Source of the DNA: Flagellimonas onchidii
Lineage (GTDB): Bacteria; Bacteroidota; Bacteroidia; Flavobacteriales; Flavobacteriaceae
NCBI RefSeq assembly: GCF_004804315.1
Contig: NZ_SRXX01000003.1
Span: forward strand, 124,001 to 188,000
Reading direction: 5' to 3'
Length of the DNA stretch: 64,000 nt
Notes under the pieces: generated by a model
Told to the model about the DNA's origin: nothing
Seen by the model: the letters and a program-made list of their open reading frames with translations, nothing else
The model's database searches: none
Program-made: the position numbers and the translations under genes
In this document: positions 1 through 8,142 of the stretch, piece after piece
How the letters are laid out: each line of letters begins with the position of its first letter
Position numbering within the stretch: position 1 is the first letter of the stretch

Positions 1-141
1 AGAGAGGTTTCCAATGCCGTGGCATCCAAATTTCAAGTGTTGCACCAATCTCCGCAATTGCTGATTATTAAGAACGGAGAGGCTACCTATCATACTTCGC
101 ATGGATCAATTGCAGATTTAGATTTAAGCGAACTTGTGTAG
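1..141 (+). CDS. ytxJ: Bacillithiol-system thioredoxin-like protein YtxJ, C-terminal part
   Basis: The window opens inside this gene; frame 1 runs to TAG with 46 codons. The visible part contains HQSPQLLIIKNGEATYHTSH, which matches the C-terminal half of the YtxJ/BrxC family: the conserved SPQ with its cis-proline, a beta hairpin and the final SH motif. The family is a set of cytosolic monothiol bacilliredoxins thought to remove bacillithiol from proteins; Flavobacteria commonly have it. The catalytic cysteine would lie upstream of the window. It ends about 90 bases before the convergent lipoprotein gene, across a long inverted repeat. Confidence 0.8.
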   Translation, partial: REVSNAVASKFQVLHQSPQLLIIKNGEATYHTSHGSIADLDLSELV

Positions 142-152
142 AGAAAGGTATT

Positions 153-221
153 TATCAAATCGAGCCCAAACGATACTGAATCCTTAAATGAACATGGATA
201 TCGATTACGCTCGATTTGATA
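153..221. terminator. 13-bp inverted repeat between convergent genes
   Basis: TATCAAATCGAGC (153-165) is a perfect inverted copy of GCTCGATTTGATA (209-221). A second, smaller pair, CGATA (171-175) and TATCG (199-203), sits inside it. It lies between the stops of ytxJ (+) and the lipoprotein gene (-), so a two-way transcription end is likely. The long loop and nested pairing also fit one of the interspersed repeat elements seen in Flavobacteria. Confidence 0.5.
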
Positions 222-227
222 ATTTAA

Positions 228-1433
228 TTAATCATCGAAGTGATTATCCGCAACAAACCGGTTCTGGGCAATAATGGACTTTAACCTTAACTTTAGGTCC
301 TCACCGGCATCGTAAACCATTTGCTCATTGGTAGGGAACGGAACAGCCCTAACGTTAAGCAAAGTGATAAGATCTGTGTCCAAAGCTCTCTTATCGCCTC
401 TATAATTTGCATATACGTGCTCAAATATAAATTCACTGCTTAACGGATAAGAGTTGATTTCCTGACCACTCTTCAAATCCGTAAAACTAACTTTAGCTCC
501 GATTTGGGCAGCTTTAAATTGCGTGAACTGGTAAAAGTTGCACTTCACCTTTTTGAACTTATCAACTTTTATGTCATTTCCGAGACTGTCTTTGGCTACA
601 TTTCCATTATCATCCAGAACATATTTATAACCATCTTTGACCAGTTTTTCTTTTATAATCTGCTTCTCGTTTACTTGTTCAGGTGAAACGTTGATTTCCC
701 TAAAGTCGAGATTAAGCGCATAGTCATATTTAACATTGGCCACAGGATTGGCATGGTACTCCATCCAAAAGTTGTTAATGCCATATGCATTGAAGTCCAG
801 TAATTCTTCTTCCAATCTTTCCGGGATGATCTGTTGTGTATCATTTCCGATTTCAACCCTTACATATTCAAGTCCTTGGGTATAGGCCTCGTCCATTTTG
901 GCAATGGTCTCCTTATATCCTGGATTGATTTCCTGCAAGTATTTCAATTCTTCGTATGCAATTCTGTAATCAGCCTTTTGCTTTGCAGAAGACAGTAGTC
1001 CATTTGCATTGTTGTACAAGTATTCAGAAAGGTTGTTCTTGGTAGAAACAATTTTGGAATCATAGTTGACAAAGTCGAAAGAGGCGTTCCTGTTTTCATT
1101 ATAAATAGGAAGGGGCATCAATGGTCTGATTCGCTCCTGAATTCGCTTCAGCTGCAAATACTTGTTGTAAATGGTTTCCAAGTTTGCCGGGTTACCATCT
1201 CGATTCAAAAACGATATTTCCTCCATTTCGCGTTCCGCATTTTTTGCGAAAGCATCCTCCAACAACAAAACATAGGTTTGATGACCTTTTTTTGTCTTGT
1301 TTTCCGTTAGATTCTTGATGGCCCTGTTCATGGCTGAATGATAGTTACCACTATTCAGGGCTTCTTGGGTTTTTTTGACCCCGCCACAGGCCGTAAGTAT
1401 GATCAATAAACTAATGAGTAATGTTTTTTTCAT
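228..1433 (-). CDS. Conserved lipoprotein of unknown function, 401 aa
   Basis: The protein starts with a typical lipoprotein signal: a short charged end, a hydrophobic stretch and the lipobox LTACGG with Cys16. It should therefore be exported and lipid-anchored. The next 150 residues are rich in Lys, Glu and Ala and look alpha-helical, with phrases such as NSGNYHSAMNRAIKNL that read like one TPR-type helix pair. The C-terminal half is mixed alpha/beta. I recognise no enzyme motif and do not assign a function. It is a single gene: ytxJ converges on its end and glyA diverges from its start. Confidence 0.8.
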   Translation of the reverse strand: MKKTLLISLLIILTACGGVKKTQEALNSGNYHSAMNRAIKNLTENKTKKGHQTYVLLLEDAFAKNAEREMEEISFLNRDGNPANLETIYNKYLQLKRIQERIRPLMPLPIYNENRNASFDFVNYDSKIVSTKNNLSEYLYNNANGLLSSAKQKADYRIAYEELKYLQEINPGYKETIAKMDEAYTQGLEYVRVEIGNDTQQIIPERLEEELLDFNAYGINNFWMEYHANPVANVKYDYALNLDFREINVSPEQVNEKQIIKEKLVKDGYKYVLDDNGNVAKDSLGNDIKVDKFKKVKCNFYQFTQFKAAQIGAKVSFTDLKSGQEINSYPLSSEFIFEHVYANYRGDKRALDTDLITLLNVRAVPFPTNEQMVYDAGEDLKLRLKSIIAQNRFVADNHFDD

Positions 1434-1654
1434 GGCATTTCGATTTTATTGGTTTTTTAGGAGGTTTCCAACAGCCGTGCCAAAAACCTCTAGTTTAGTA
1501 ACGAAAAAGGGTAAACGGTAGTATAATATCGATGAAATACATAAAAACAAGCTGTTTTTCATCAATCTTCTACCTAAAGCACATTGTTAATTGTCATTTG
1601 ATAAAATACTTCCTCTCCTCATTTTTTTTTCAGTTCAAATTCCCATTCTATTCG

Positions 1655-1662
1655 TAATTTTG
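1655..1662 (+). promoter_or_regulatory. Candidate -7 box for glyA
   Basis: TAATTTTG matches the Bacteroidota -7 consensus TAnnTTTG and lies 22 bases before the glyA start codon. No TTG is found at the usual distance upstream, so only half of the promoter is supported. Confidence 0.4.
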
Positions 1663-1684
1663 GGACTTCTTAATTTAAAGGCAA

Positions 1685-2959
1685 ATGCAAAGAGACCAGC
1701 AGATTTTTGACCTCATCGAGGATGAAAGAACTAGACAGTTAGAAGGAATTGAGCTTATAGCTTCGGAAAACTTTACCAGCCCACAGGTTATGGAGGCAGC
1801 TGGTTCGGTTTTGACCAATAAATATGCCGAAGGTTATCCTGGGAAACGATATTATGGAGGTTGTGAAGTAGTGGATGAGGTAGAGCAGTTGGCCATTGAC
1901 CGTGCCAAGGCACTTTTTGGTGCGGAATACGCGAACGTACAACCTCACTCTGGTTCTCAGGCCAATGCTGCGGTGTATCATGCTTGTCTTAAGCCTGGTG
2001 ACACTATTTTGGGTTTTGACCTTTCCCATGGAGGACACCTTACCCACGGCTCCCCGGTTAATTTTTCTGGTAAGTTGTATAATCCTGTTTTCTACGGTGT
2101 AGATAAAGAAACGGGCACGTTGAATTATGATAAAATCCAAGAGATTGCTACAAAGGAACAGCCAAAATTGATAATTGCAGGAGCATCGGCCTATTCCCGT
2201 GATATGGACTTTAAACGCTTCAGGGAGATAGCGGATAGTGTCAATGCTATTTTGTTGGCAGATATATCGCATCCTGCAGGTTTGATTGCAAAGGGCATTT
2301 TGAATGATCCCATTCCACACTGTCACATTGTAACGACCACGACTCACAAGACACTTCGTGGTCCTCGAGGAGGGCTGATTTTGATGGGAAAGAACTTCGA
2401 AAATCCATTTGGTATACGTTTGAAGAATGGAAACCTTAGGAAAATGTCCGCTTTGTTGGATTTAGCAGTTTTCCCTGGAAACCAAGGTGGACCATTAGAA
2501 CATATAATAGCTGCTAAGGCAGTTGCTTTTGGGGAAGCGCTTTCTGATGATTTCTTACATTATATGCTACAGGTTAAGAAAAATGCAGCGGCAATGGCAG
2601 CGGCATTTGTTAAAAGAGATTACAAAGTAATTTCGGACGGAACGGACAACCATATGATGTTGATTGACCTTAGGAATAAGAACATTACGGGTAAGGACGC
2701 TGAAAAAGCATTGGAAAAGGCAGCTATTACGGCCAACAAAAATATGGTCCCATTTGATGACCAATCTCCATTTATTACTTCGGGTATTCGATTTGGAACA
2801 GCTGCAATTACGACTAGAGGACTCAAGGAATCTGACATGGAAACCATAGTCGAATTTATTGATGCTGTATTATCAGATTCAGAAAACGAGGAAAATATTG
2901 CTCAAATAAAAACAAAGGTCAATGAACTTATGAAGTCAAGACCTTTGTTTAATGGTTAG
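1685..2959 (+). CDS. glyA: Serine hydroxymethyltransferase
   Basis: This cytosolic PLP enzyme interconverts serine and glycine while charging tetrahydrofolate with a one-carbon unit. The 424 residues are the normal bacterial length and cover the whole family. Visible marks are the N-terminal ELIASENF, the SGSQAN phosphate-binding segment near residue 90, and the PLP lysine K222 in [15 protein letters not shown]. The start was chosen because it gives the standard N-terminus ([14 protein letters not shown]). It is a single gene with its own promoter, divergent from the lipoprotein upstream. Confidence 0.98.
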   Translation: MQRDQQIFDLIEDERTRQLEGIELIASENFTSPQVMEAAGSVLTNKYAEGYPGKRYYGGCEVVDEVEQLAIDRAKALFGAEYANVQPHSGSQANAAVYHACLKPGDTILGFDLSHGGHLTHGSPVNFSGKLYNPVFYGVDKETGTLNYDKIQEIATKEQPKLIIAGASAYSRDMDFKRFREIADSVNAILLADISHPAGLIAKGILNDPIPHCHIVTTTTHKTLRGPRGGLILMGKNFENPFGIRLKNGNLRKMSALLDLAVFPGNQGGPLEHIIAAKAVAFGEALSDDFLHYMLQVKKNAAAMAAAFVKRDYKVISDGTDNHMMLIDLRNKNITGKDAEKALEKAAITANKNMVPFDDQSPFITSGIRFGTAAITTRGLKESDMETIVEFIDAVLSDSENEENIAQIKTKVNELMKSRPLFNG

Positions 2960-3008
2960 AACCAACTTGGGAATAATTGGATTTCTACTTAGATAACTTT
3001 AAAGGATT

Positions 3009-3662
3009 TTAATCTAAAAGAAACAAATCCTCATTTAGCAGTTTTTTGGTTTTTAAATTATAGACTTTGGCGTCATGGTTATTGCCGTCGTCAAAATAGA
3101 GACCCCAATAGTCAAAATAACTTGGCTTTTCTTGCTTTGATTCGGGAAGCTGAGGAGGGATATCTTCGAATACCGGAACAAAAATTTCATAGGGCATCTC
3201 AGTAAGTCCTTTGGTAAAGTAAACAAAGTGTTCACTTAGCCTATCCAATATGTTTCCAAGCTGTTCGGGAATACTCTGATTATATATCCTATTGATTATT
3301 ATAGAGGTATCGTTAAAGTGTAAAGAGATTTCTGCAATATCAACGGCACCTTTATTTAATAGACTCAGTGTTTTGTACGCCGTATAAAATGGTGTTGATT
3401 CGGATTCTTCTATGGTCTGCTCAACTCCACTCCAGCTTTCACTGTTGAAGTAATGCATGCCTTCGGTCAATGCAAAATTACATTGGAGTTCTACAGTAAG
3501 GTCCGCCCTGTGCTTTTCCGTAAGATAAACACACTGAATGGAGACCTTTGCAAAAAAGTCTTTTTCTAACGAACGTGTAAACTCCTCCAAGCCTCGCGCA
3601 ATAATAAAACTGCTTATTCCGTCAAGGGGGAATTTATAGTCGGATTTTTTTTGGAATGGCAT
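3009..3662 (-). CDS. Conserved hypothetical protein, 217 aa
   Basis: I do not recognise this family. There is no signal peptide or membrane segment, so it should be cytosolic. The first part reads as an alpha/beta domain. The C-terminus is acidic and aromatic and contains YFDYWGLYFDDGNNHDAK. It stands alone, converging on glyA and separated from the response regulator by about 180 bases. The reading frame is full length with flavobacterial codon use, so it is probably a real gene. Confidence 0.7.
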   Translation of the reverse strand: MPFQKKSDYKFPLDGISSFIIARGLEEFTRSLEKDFFAKVSIQCVYLTEKHRADLTVELQCNFALTEGMHYFNSESWSGVEQTIEESESTPFYTAYKTLSLLNKGAVDIAEISLHFNDTSIIINRIYNQSIPEQLGNILDRLSEHFVYFTKGLTEMPYEIFVPVFEDIPPQLPESKQEKPSYFDYWGLYFDDGNNHDAKVYNLKTKKLLNEDLFLLD

Positions 3663-3785
3663 ATTTGGTAGATTGTTATAATGTTCTCTACCAAAGTTAA
3701 AACGAATCTTTTTTTTCAGATTGGAGGAAATCCTTAAAAATTCTGGGGTTTTTCTTGTGTTTTGGGCTTATTTTGAATCAAATTC

Positions 3786-3812
3786 AAAAAAAAGCGGACA
3801 TTTTGTGTCCGC
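3786..3812 (-). terminator. Intrinsic terminator of the LuxR-type regulator gene
   Basis: GCGGACA (3794-3800) and TGTCCGC (3806-3812) form a 7-bp stem with a 5-base loop. On the minus strand it is followed by eight T residues (3793-3786). It lies 27 bases past the stop of the response regulator. Confidence 0.85.
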
Positions 3813-3838
3813 AAGTTTTTTTTAGGATTGACAGCCCA

Positions 3839-4528
3839 CTAAATAAAACCACGATTTTTTGCAGCCAAAATCAAGGCAAGATCATTCTCGTTTTCTGTGC
3901 CAAAAAGAGATTTCAAATGTCGTTTTCTGTTTTCAATTGAGGAAGGGGACAATCGAATGAACTTTTCGAGATCCTTGTTTTTGGTGCCAATGGATAAATG
4001 ATATAAAATCTTTTTATCCTTTTCATCTAAATTGATATCGTTGGCCATTTTCTTTCTAATCGCGGCCAGTGCTTTATAGGAATAATATGGTGGATTAAGG
4101 GCTACTACTTTGACGGCCTCTTCCAGAGTCTTGGGGTCAATATCAGATTTCACCAAATAACCATCTGGATCCACCGAGGTAAGAATACTGTTGATTCTGT
4201 AACTGTCCCCAAAGGAGGACATGTAAACAATCTTTGTGTCGGGTACTAGCTGGCGTGCCAATACACCAAGCTCTTCTCCAGAATGCGGCTGATTCTCGTT
4301 CGGAGGGTACAATTGGACATCAAGAAAAAGAATGTCATATTTAAAGGCGTGCACAGAATCCTCGATCATTTGTTTGCCCGATTCATACGAGTTGGCTGTA
4401 TCCAAAATAATGTTGTGACCCTCGAAAACAATTCGCTCAAGTATAAATTTGTAGCCCAACATGGTCATTTCATGATCATCTATCGCTAATATGCGTAACG
4501 TCTTTATTTGATCTTGATTTTCTTCCAT
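3839..4528 (-). CDS. LuxR/FixJ-type response regulator
   Basis: The product is a 229-residue DNA-binding response regulator. The receiver domain (about residues 10-135) has the acidic pair in LAIDDHE, the phospho-acceptor Asp in ILFLDVQL and the conserved Lys in YLVKSDID, so it should be phosphorylated normally. The C-terminal LuxR-type helix-turn-helix covers about residues 165-225 (LSIGTKNKDLEKFIRLSPSS). It lies 3 bases after the histidine kinase gene, so the two are one operon and almost certainly one two-component system. The target genes cannot be read from the sequence. Confidence 0.92.
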   Translation of the reverse strand: MEENQDQIKTLRILAIDDHEMTMLGYKFILERIVFEGHNIILDTANSYESGKQMIEDSVHAFKYDILFLDVQLYPPNENQPHSGEELGVLARQLVPDTKIVYMSSFGDSYRINSILTSVDPDGYLVKSDIDPKTLEEAVKVVALNPPYYSYKALAAIRKKMANDINLDEKDKKILYHLSIGTKNKDLEKFIRLSPSSIENRKRHLKSLFGTENENDLALILAAKNRGFI

Positions 4529-4531
4529 ACT

Positions 4532-6628
4532 TTAAACATTCAACATTTGTCTATATTCAATGATATCGGCCTGACTCTCCAATTGAACATATTGTGTAGG
4601 TAACACAACGGTTACTATAGTGCCTTTACCTTTTTTACTATTTAAACTTAGGGTTCCGTTGAGCTTTTCGACTCTCGAAATCACATTTCTATGGCCGATG
4701 CCACGTTTGCCCTTGCCAGTATCAAAACCGACTCCATCATCGGCGATTACCAATTTCAACAATCCTTCCTTAACACTAAAATTGACATCCACTTTTTGGC
4801 AACGAGCGTGTTTGACGCAATTTTGAAGTGATTCTTGCACGATTCTGTAGGCATTGATTTTAATATCCCCTACCATGCTGTCCCACTTTACATCCTCATC
4901 ATATTTAAAAGAACATTCAATTCCGGAAGACTTGCTAGTGGTATTGATCAACTCCTCGATGGATACAATAAAGTTATGAATTTTTTGATAAGAGGCATCA
5001 CTAAGTTCATGCGAAATGGTACGTATTTCTTCCTCCACACCTTGGAGTTTTTCGAGAAGCTCGGAACGTTGCTCTACGGATGAGGGATCTTCTTTTTCGT
5101 TCAATCCGCTAAGAATTAATCGAATACCAAGCATTTGGCCCAAAATTCCATCGTGTAGTTCTTCTGAAATGCGTTTTTTCTCCAGTTGTTTACCTTCTTC
5201 AAACTTGCCCTGCTGGGAGAGCATAAGGTTGTATATTTCTTGATTGGATTCTTGTTGTTTTTGTTCAAACTTTAGTTTGTTATTGGTAATACGTTGCGAA
5301 ATAATAGTGAAAAATGCCAAACCAAGTGTAATCAGCCCTAAAACCGCCCCGATCCAAATCTGTTTTTGTCGGGTAAGTACCTCGTTCTGTTCAATGACCT
5401 CATCGGTCTCTAACCGGATTCGGGCAAATTTATCGCGGATCATACGTTCTTCTTCCTTTATCTTTTCACTTAGAGTATAATATTGGTTGGAATAAGCGAC
5501 TGCATTACCTACATCAATATTGGTCAATAACCGGAGTACTTCCAAAAAGTGCTCATTGTTGGAAGTTTCTTCTGCCAGGACCAATGCTTCATTTGCAACT
5601 TGTACTGCTTTAAGCGTATCTTTTTGTATGGCTAAAATTTCAGCATAATATTGTTTTGCCCGGGCTTGGTCCATTGAAAAACCTATACTGTCATTGATGG
5701 CGATGGAACTTTGAAGCAGGTTTTGGGATTTGGCAATATCCTTTTCTTTTTTCATTAGAGTATAAGCAAGGTTGACTTGAACGGTGGAATATAATTCTGG
5801 ATTAAGTGACCTTAAATCATAATCATTTATCAGTTTGGTATATGACCCCTCTGCTTTCTCATAATCTCCATTCCTCATAAACACTCTGGCAATGTTATTT
5901 TGGTTTTGCCATATAAGATTTTTATTATGAGAACTTTTGGGATTATACAAGTAAACACTTGCTTTCATATAATATTCCAGCGCCTTTTCCGAATTCTTCA
6001 TATTACTGTTAATCGCACCAAGCATATTGTTGCAATTATAGATCCTTAGCTCATCATCCAAATCATTAAAAATGCGTAGGGCTTTGGTTGCATTTGTTTC
6101 AGCACCTAGATAATCTTTAAAATAATCTTGAATCGATCCCATATTATATAAAATCCTTCCTCTAAGAGATTGGGAAGTGGAATCTATTGGTAGCTTATCA
6201 AAACTTTTAAAAGCCTGTTGATAATGAAAATAGGCACTATCCATAACCATATAAGATTTGAAGAAAGCGGCCAGATCCCAATGGGATTCACCTAACGCTT
6301 TAAAAATCCCATCATCTTCGGATAATTGCCGAACCTTAAGGTTCATTTGTCTAAATTCCAATGAATCTTTCAATTTTTTATAAGCAAGGGAGATTCTGGA
6401 AAGGTGGTCCAAACGGATTGTATCATTAGTAATTGAATTAGCCTTTGACTCGGCCATTCGTAAATAGTCTTTTCTGTTGTCCAACGATAATGGAACACTA
6501 TCTCTGGCAATATTTATCCAACCATTAATAGCTTTCGATTCAGGTAATGTAGTAATGGTCTTATCCTGGGATTGCCTTCCGCAACTGGCAAGAATAATAA
6601 GGAGTAGTATTAAACCCTTGTTTTTCAA
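4532..6628 (-). CDS. TPR-containing sensor histidine kinase
   Basis: The 698-residue protein has a lipoprotein-like or signal segment (LLLIILASCGR), then about 370 residues of TPR-like helical repeats outside the membrane, one membrane helix (WIGAVLGLITLGLAFFTII), a coiled-coil stretch, a HisKA_3 domain with the phospho-His in SEELHDGILGQ, and a HATPase domain (N box QNCVKHA, G1 box DDGVGFD, G2 box GIGHRNV). This is the NarL/DegS-type kinase layout common in Bacteroidota. Its partner is the regulator gene just downstream. The TPR part presumably senses a protein or peptide partner, which is inference. Confidence 0.92.
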   Translation of the reverse strand: MKNKGLILLLIILASCGRQSQDKTITTLPESKAINGWINIARDSVPLSLDNRKDYLRMAESKANSITNDTIRLDHLSRISLAYKKLKDSLEFRQMNLKVRQLSEDDGIFKALGESHWDLAAFFKSYMVMDSAYFHYQQAFKSFDKLPIDSTSQSLRGRILYNMGSIQDYFKDYLGAETNATKALRIFNDLDDELRIYNCNNMLGAINSNMKNSEKALEYYMKASVYLYNPKSSHNKNLIWQNQNNIARVFMRNGDYEKAEGSYTKLINDYDLRSLNPELYSTVQVNLAYTLMKKEKDIAKSQNLLQSSIAINDSIGFSMDQARAKQYYAEILAIQKDTLKAVQVANEALVLAEETSNNEHFLEVLRLLTNIDVGNAVAYSNQYYTLSEKIKEEERMIRDKFARIRLETDEVIEQNEVLTRQKQIWIGAVLGLITLGLAFFTIISQRITNNKLKFEQKQQESNQEIYNLMLSQQGKFEEGKQLEKKRISEELHDGILGQMLGIRLILSGLNEKEDPSSVEQRSELLEKLQGVEEEIRTISHELSDASYQKIHNFIVSIEELINTTSKSSGIECSFKYDEDVKWDSMVGDIKINAYRIVQESLQNCVKHARCQKVDVNFSVKEGLLKLVIADDGVGFDTGKGKRGIGHRNVISRVEKLNGTLSLNSKKGKGTIVTVVLPTQYVQLESQADIIEYRQMLNV

Positions 6629-6679
6629 CTTGGTATGATAAAAATAGGCGATTATTTATTTTCTTCTACTACAAGGTAT

Positions 6680-6712
6680 AAAAAAAGCCCCAAATCGGAT
6701 GGGATTAGGGGC
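6680..6712 (-). terminator. Intrinsic terminator of the micro-lipoprotein genes
   Basis: On the minus strand GCCCC (6712-6708) pairs with GGGGC (6691-6687), with extra partial pairing of TAATC and GATT inside, followed by a run of T residues. It separates the small lipoprotein genes from the kinase gene, so the kinase operon probably has its own promoter in 6629-6680. Confidence 0.75.
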
Positions 6713-6732
6713 CATGTTTGTACCAGTTTAGG

Positions 6733-6951
6733 TTATAATTTTCTGTCATCATCAACTACGGACTGCATAGTTGAAAAATAATTCTTTGTAACCAAATTGT
6801 TTGCACTGTTTTGGTCAAAATTTGTTGCATCTATTTTAAAAGTTGTCATAGCTTTTGAAGTCAAAGGACTTTTTTTGGCATCGTTATTACCGCATGACAA
6901 TATGAATAGACTGACAATTAAATAAGTAATTATAGAGGTTGGTGTATTCAT
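6733..6951 (-). CDS. Small lipoprotein, 72 aa, ending in DDDRKL
   Basis: A short exported protein: hydrophobic N-terminus with lipobox LFILSCG (Cys20), then about 50 polar residues that end in VVDDDRKL. I recognise no domain. The next gene upstream is another tiny lipoprotein that ends in SDDDRN, so the two may be diverged copies. They lie between a TPR kinase/LuxR pair and a LytTR regulator, which makes a role as a sensed or signalling peptide possible, but that is only inference from position. Confidence 0.65.
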   Translation of the reverse strand: MNTPTSIITYLIVSLFILSCGNNDAKKSPLTSKAMTTFKIDATNFDQNSANNLVTKNYFSTMQSVVDDDRKL

Positions 6952-6980
6952 CTTGAGCTATGAAATATTCAAGACGAAGA

Positions 6981-7139
6981 TTAATTTCTGTCATCATCAC
7001 TTTTACTATTTCCAGTATTGGCATCTGGATCTAAGGTCTCAAATAAGTTTTCAGTTTCTGCAACACTTGTTTCTGATTCGCAAGAAAACAATCCTAGGGT
7101 AAATACTGCAATGGCCAAAATGCTTAACGTCTTTCTCAT
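6981..7139 (-). CDS. Micro-lipoprotein, 52 aa, ending in DDDRN
   Basis: A frame of 53 codons from ATG (7137-7139) to TAA (6981-6983). The product begins MRKTLSILAIAVFTLGLFSC, a clean lipoprotein signal with Cys20. The remaining 32 residues are very acidic (ESETSVAETENLFETLDPDA) and end SDDDRN. The mature part is so short that it can hardly be an enzyme. It lies 29 bases before the 72-residue gene in the same direction, and both share lipobox position and the DDDR ending. Confidence in coding rests on the signal peptide and the paired gene. Confidence 0.7.
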   Translation of the reverse strand: MRKTLSILAIAVFTLGLFSCESETSVAETENLFETLDPDANTGNSKSDDDRN

Positions 7140-7278
7140 AATTGTGTGTGTTTTGATTAGATATTTCGGTTAACTACCACAAGATATTTAGACGTTAATG
7201 AGAGCGCTAAGGGTATGCAAAGTTTTTAGCAATTACATGAAATGTGCTAGAATTTTGCTGTAATCTGCAAGAATTGAT

Positions 7279-8013
7279 CTAATTAAGGGTCTCTATTGCC
7301 GTTTTGGAGAGTATTTGCTTTAGGTCATCTACCTTGTTCTTGTAGGTCTTGGTAAATGGAAGTTCCTCTTCCTTATCGTTACGAAGGGTACAAGTGCACT
7401 TACCATAGTTGATGCCCGATACATACCTGCTATTTATAATGTAGCTTTGGTGCACCCGCACAAAGGATTTAGGCAATTTTTTCTCAAAAGACTTAAGCGT
7501 TTTGAAAGCACTTACCACAGTACCATTAGCCATAAAAAAGTCCGTGGCGTTGTTGTCCGATTTCAAATACAGGATTTCACTGGTGTCCAAATACCGATAA
7601 TCGCTATACGATTTTAGGCAAATGGTGGATGGAGTGTTTGTTTTGGGAAACAATTTGCGCAACCGCATAATGGTTTTTCTAACATCGAACTCGGTATGTG
7701 GTAAAATCCAATAATCAAAGAAACCACTTTTAATGGCATTGTACGCATACTTTTTGGAAGTGGAATATCCTACTATTATAGGTAATGAAGGTATAAACTG
7801 GTTAAGCTCGGTCACCATCTGAAAATGCTCCATGCTATTTTCATTAAGGTTGATCAAGACTAGGTCGGGGATAAACTTTAAAATGGTGTTCATGCCCTCT
7901 TGGGAACTCCTTGCGTTTCCTACACAGTTAAAATCCCCATACTCCTCCATGTGAAGTTGTAATTGGAGCTTTGAGGTAGCGCATGAATCAATTATGGCAT
8001 AAGTGTAATCCAT
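7279..8013 (-). CDS. LytTR-family regulator with a degenerate receiver domain
   Basis: The protein has 244 residues: a receiver-like N-terminal domain (1-120) and a LytTR DNA-binding domain (about 130-240; DTSEILYLKSDNN, FVRVHQSYIINSRYV). The receiver lacks the phosphorylation site: the acidic pocket reads IIDS (D9, S10), the phospho-Asp position is N55 (LVLINLNE), and the conserved Lys is L104 (YWILPHT). It is therefore likely to act without phosphorylation or through a ligand. No kinase gene is adjacent in its own unit. Two 9-base direct repeats lie just upstream and may be its own binding site. Confidence 0.9.
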   Translation of the reverse strand: MDYTYAIIDSCATSKLQLQLHMEEYGDFNCVGNARSSQEGMNTILKFIPDLVLINLNENSMEHFQMVTELNQFIPSLPIIVGYSTSKKYAYNAIKSGFFDYWILPHTEFDVRKTIMRLRKLFPKTNTPSTICLKSYSDYRYLDTSEILYLKSDNNATDFFMANGTVVSAFKTLKSFEKKLPKSFVRVHQSYIINSRYVSGINYGKCTCTLRNDKEEELPFTKTYKNKVDDLKQILSKTAIETLN

Positions 8014-8063
8014 AGGTAAAGTACTGGGTGCAAGATACTAACGACCAAAAAAAACCGATTGCA

Positions 8064-8094
8064 GATTTCCCTTAAAAAAACTACGGATTTCCCT
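8064..8094. promoter_or_regulatory. Direct repeat, candidate LytTR operator
   Basis: GATTTCCCT occurs at 8064-8072 and 8086-8094, 22 bases start to start (9-base repeats, 13-base gap), that is two helical turns on one DNA face. LytTR regulators such as AgrA and ComE bind 9-base direct repeats with a 12-13 base gap. The site is 51-81 bases before the start codon of the LytTR gene, which suggests autoregulation. Confidence 0.5.
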
Positions 8095-8142
8095 CAAAAT
8101 CAGGAAGTTTATATGATTTTTCTCATAAAATTTAAAGAAAAA

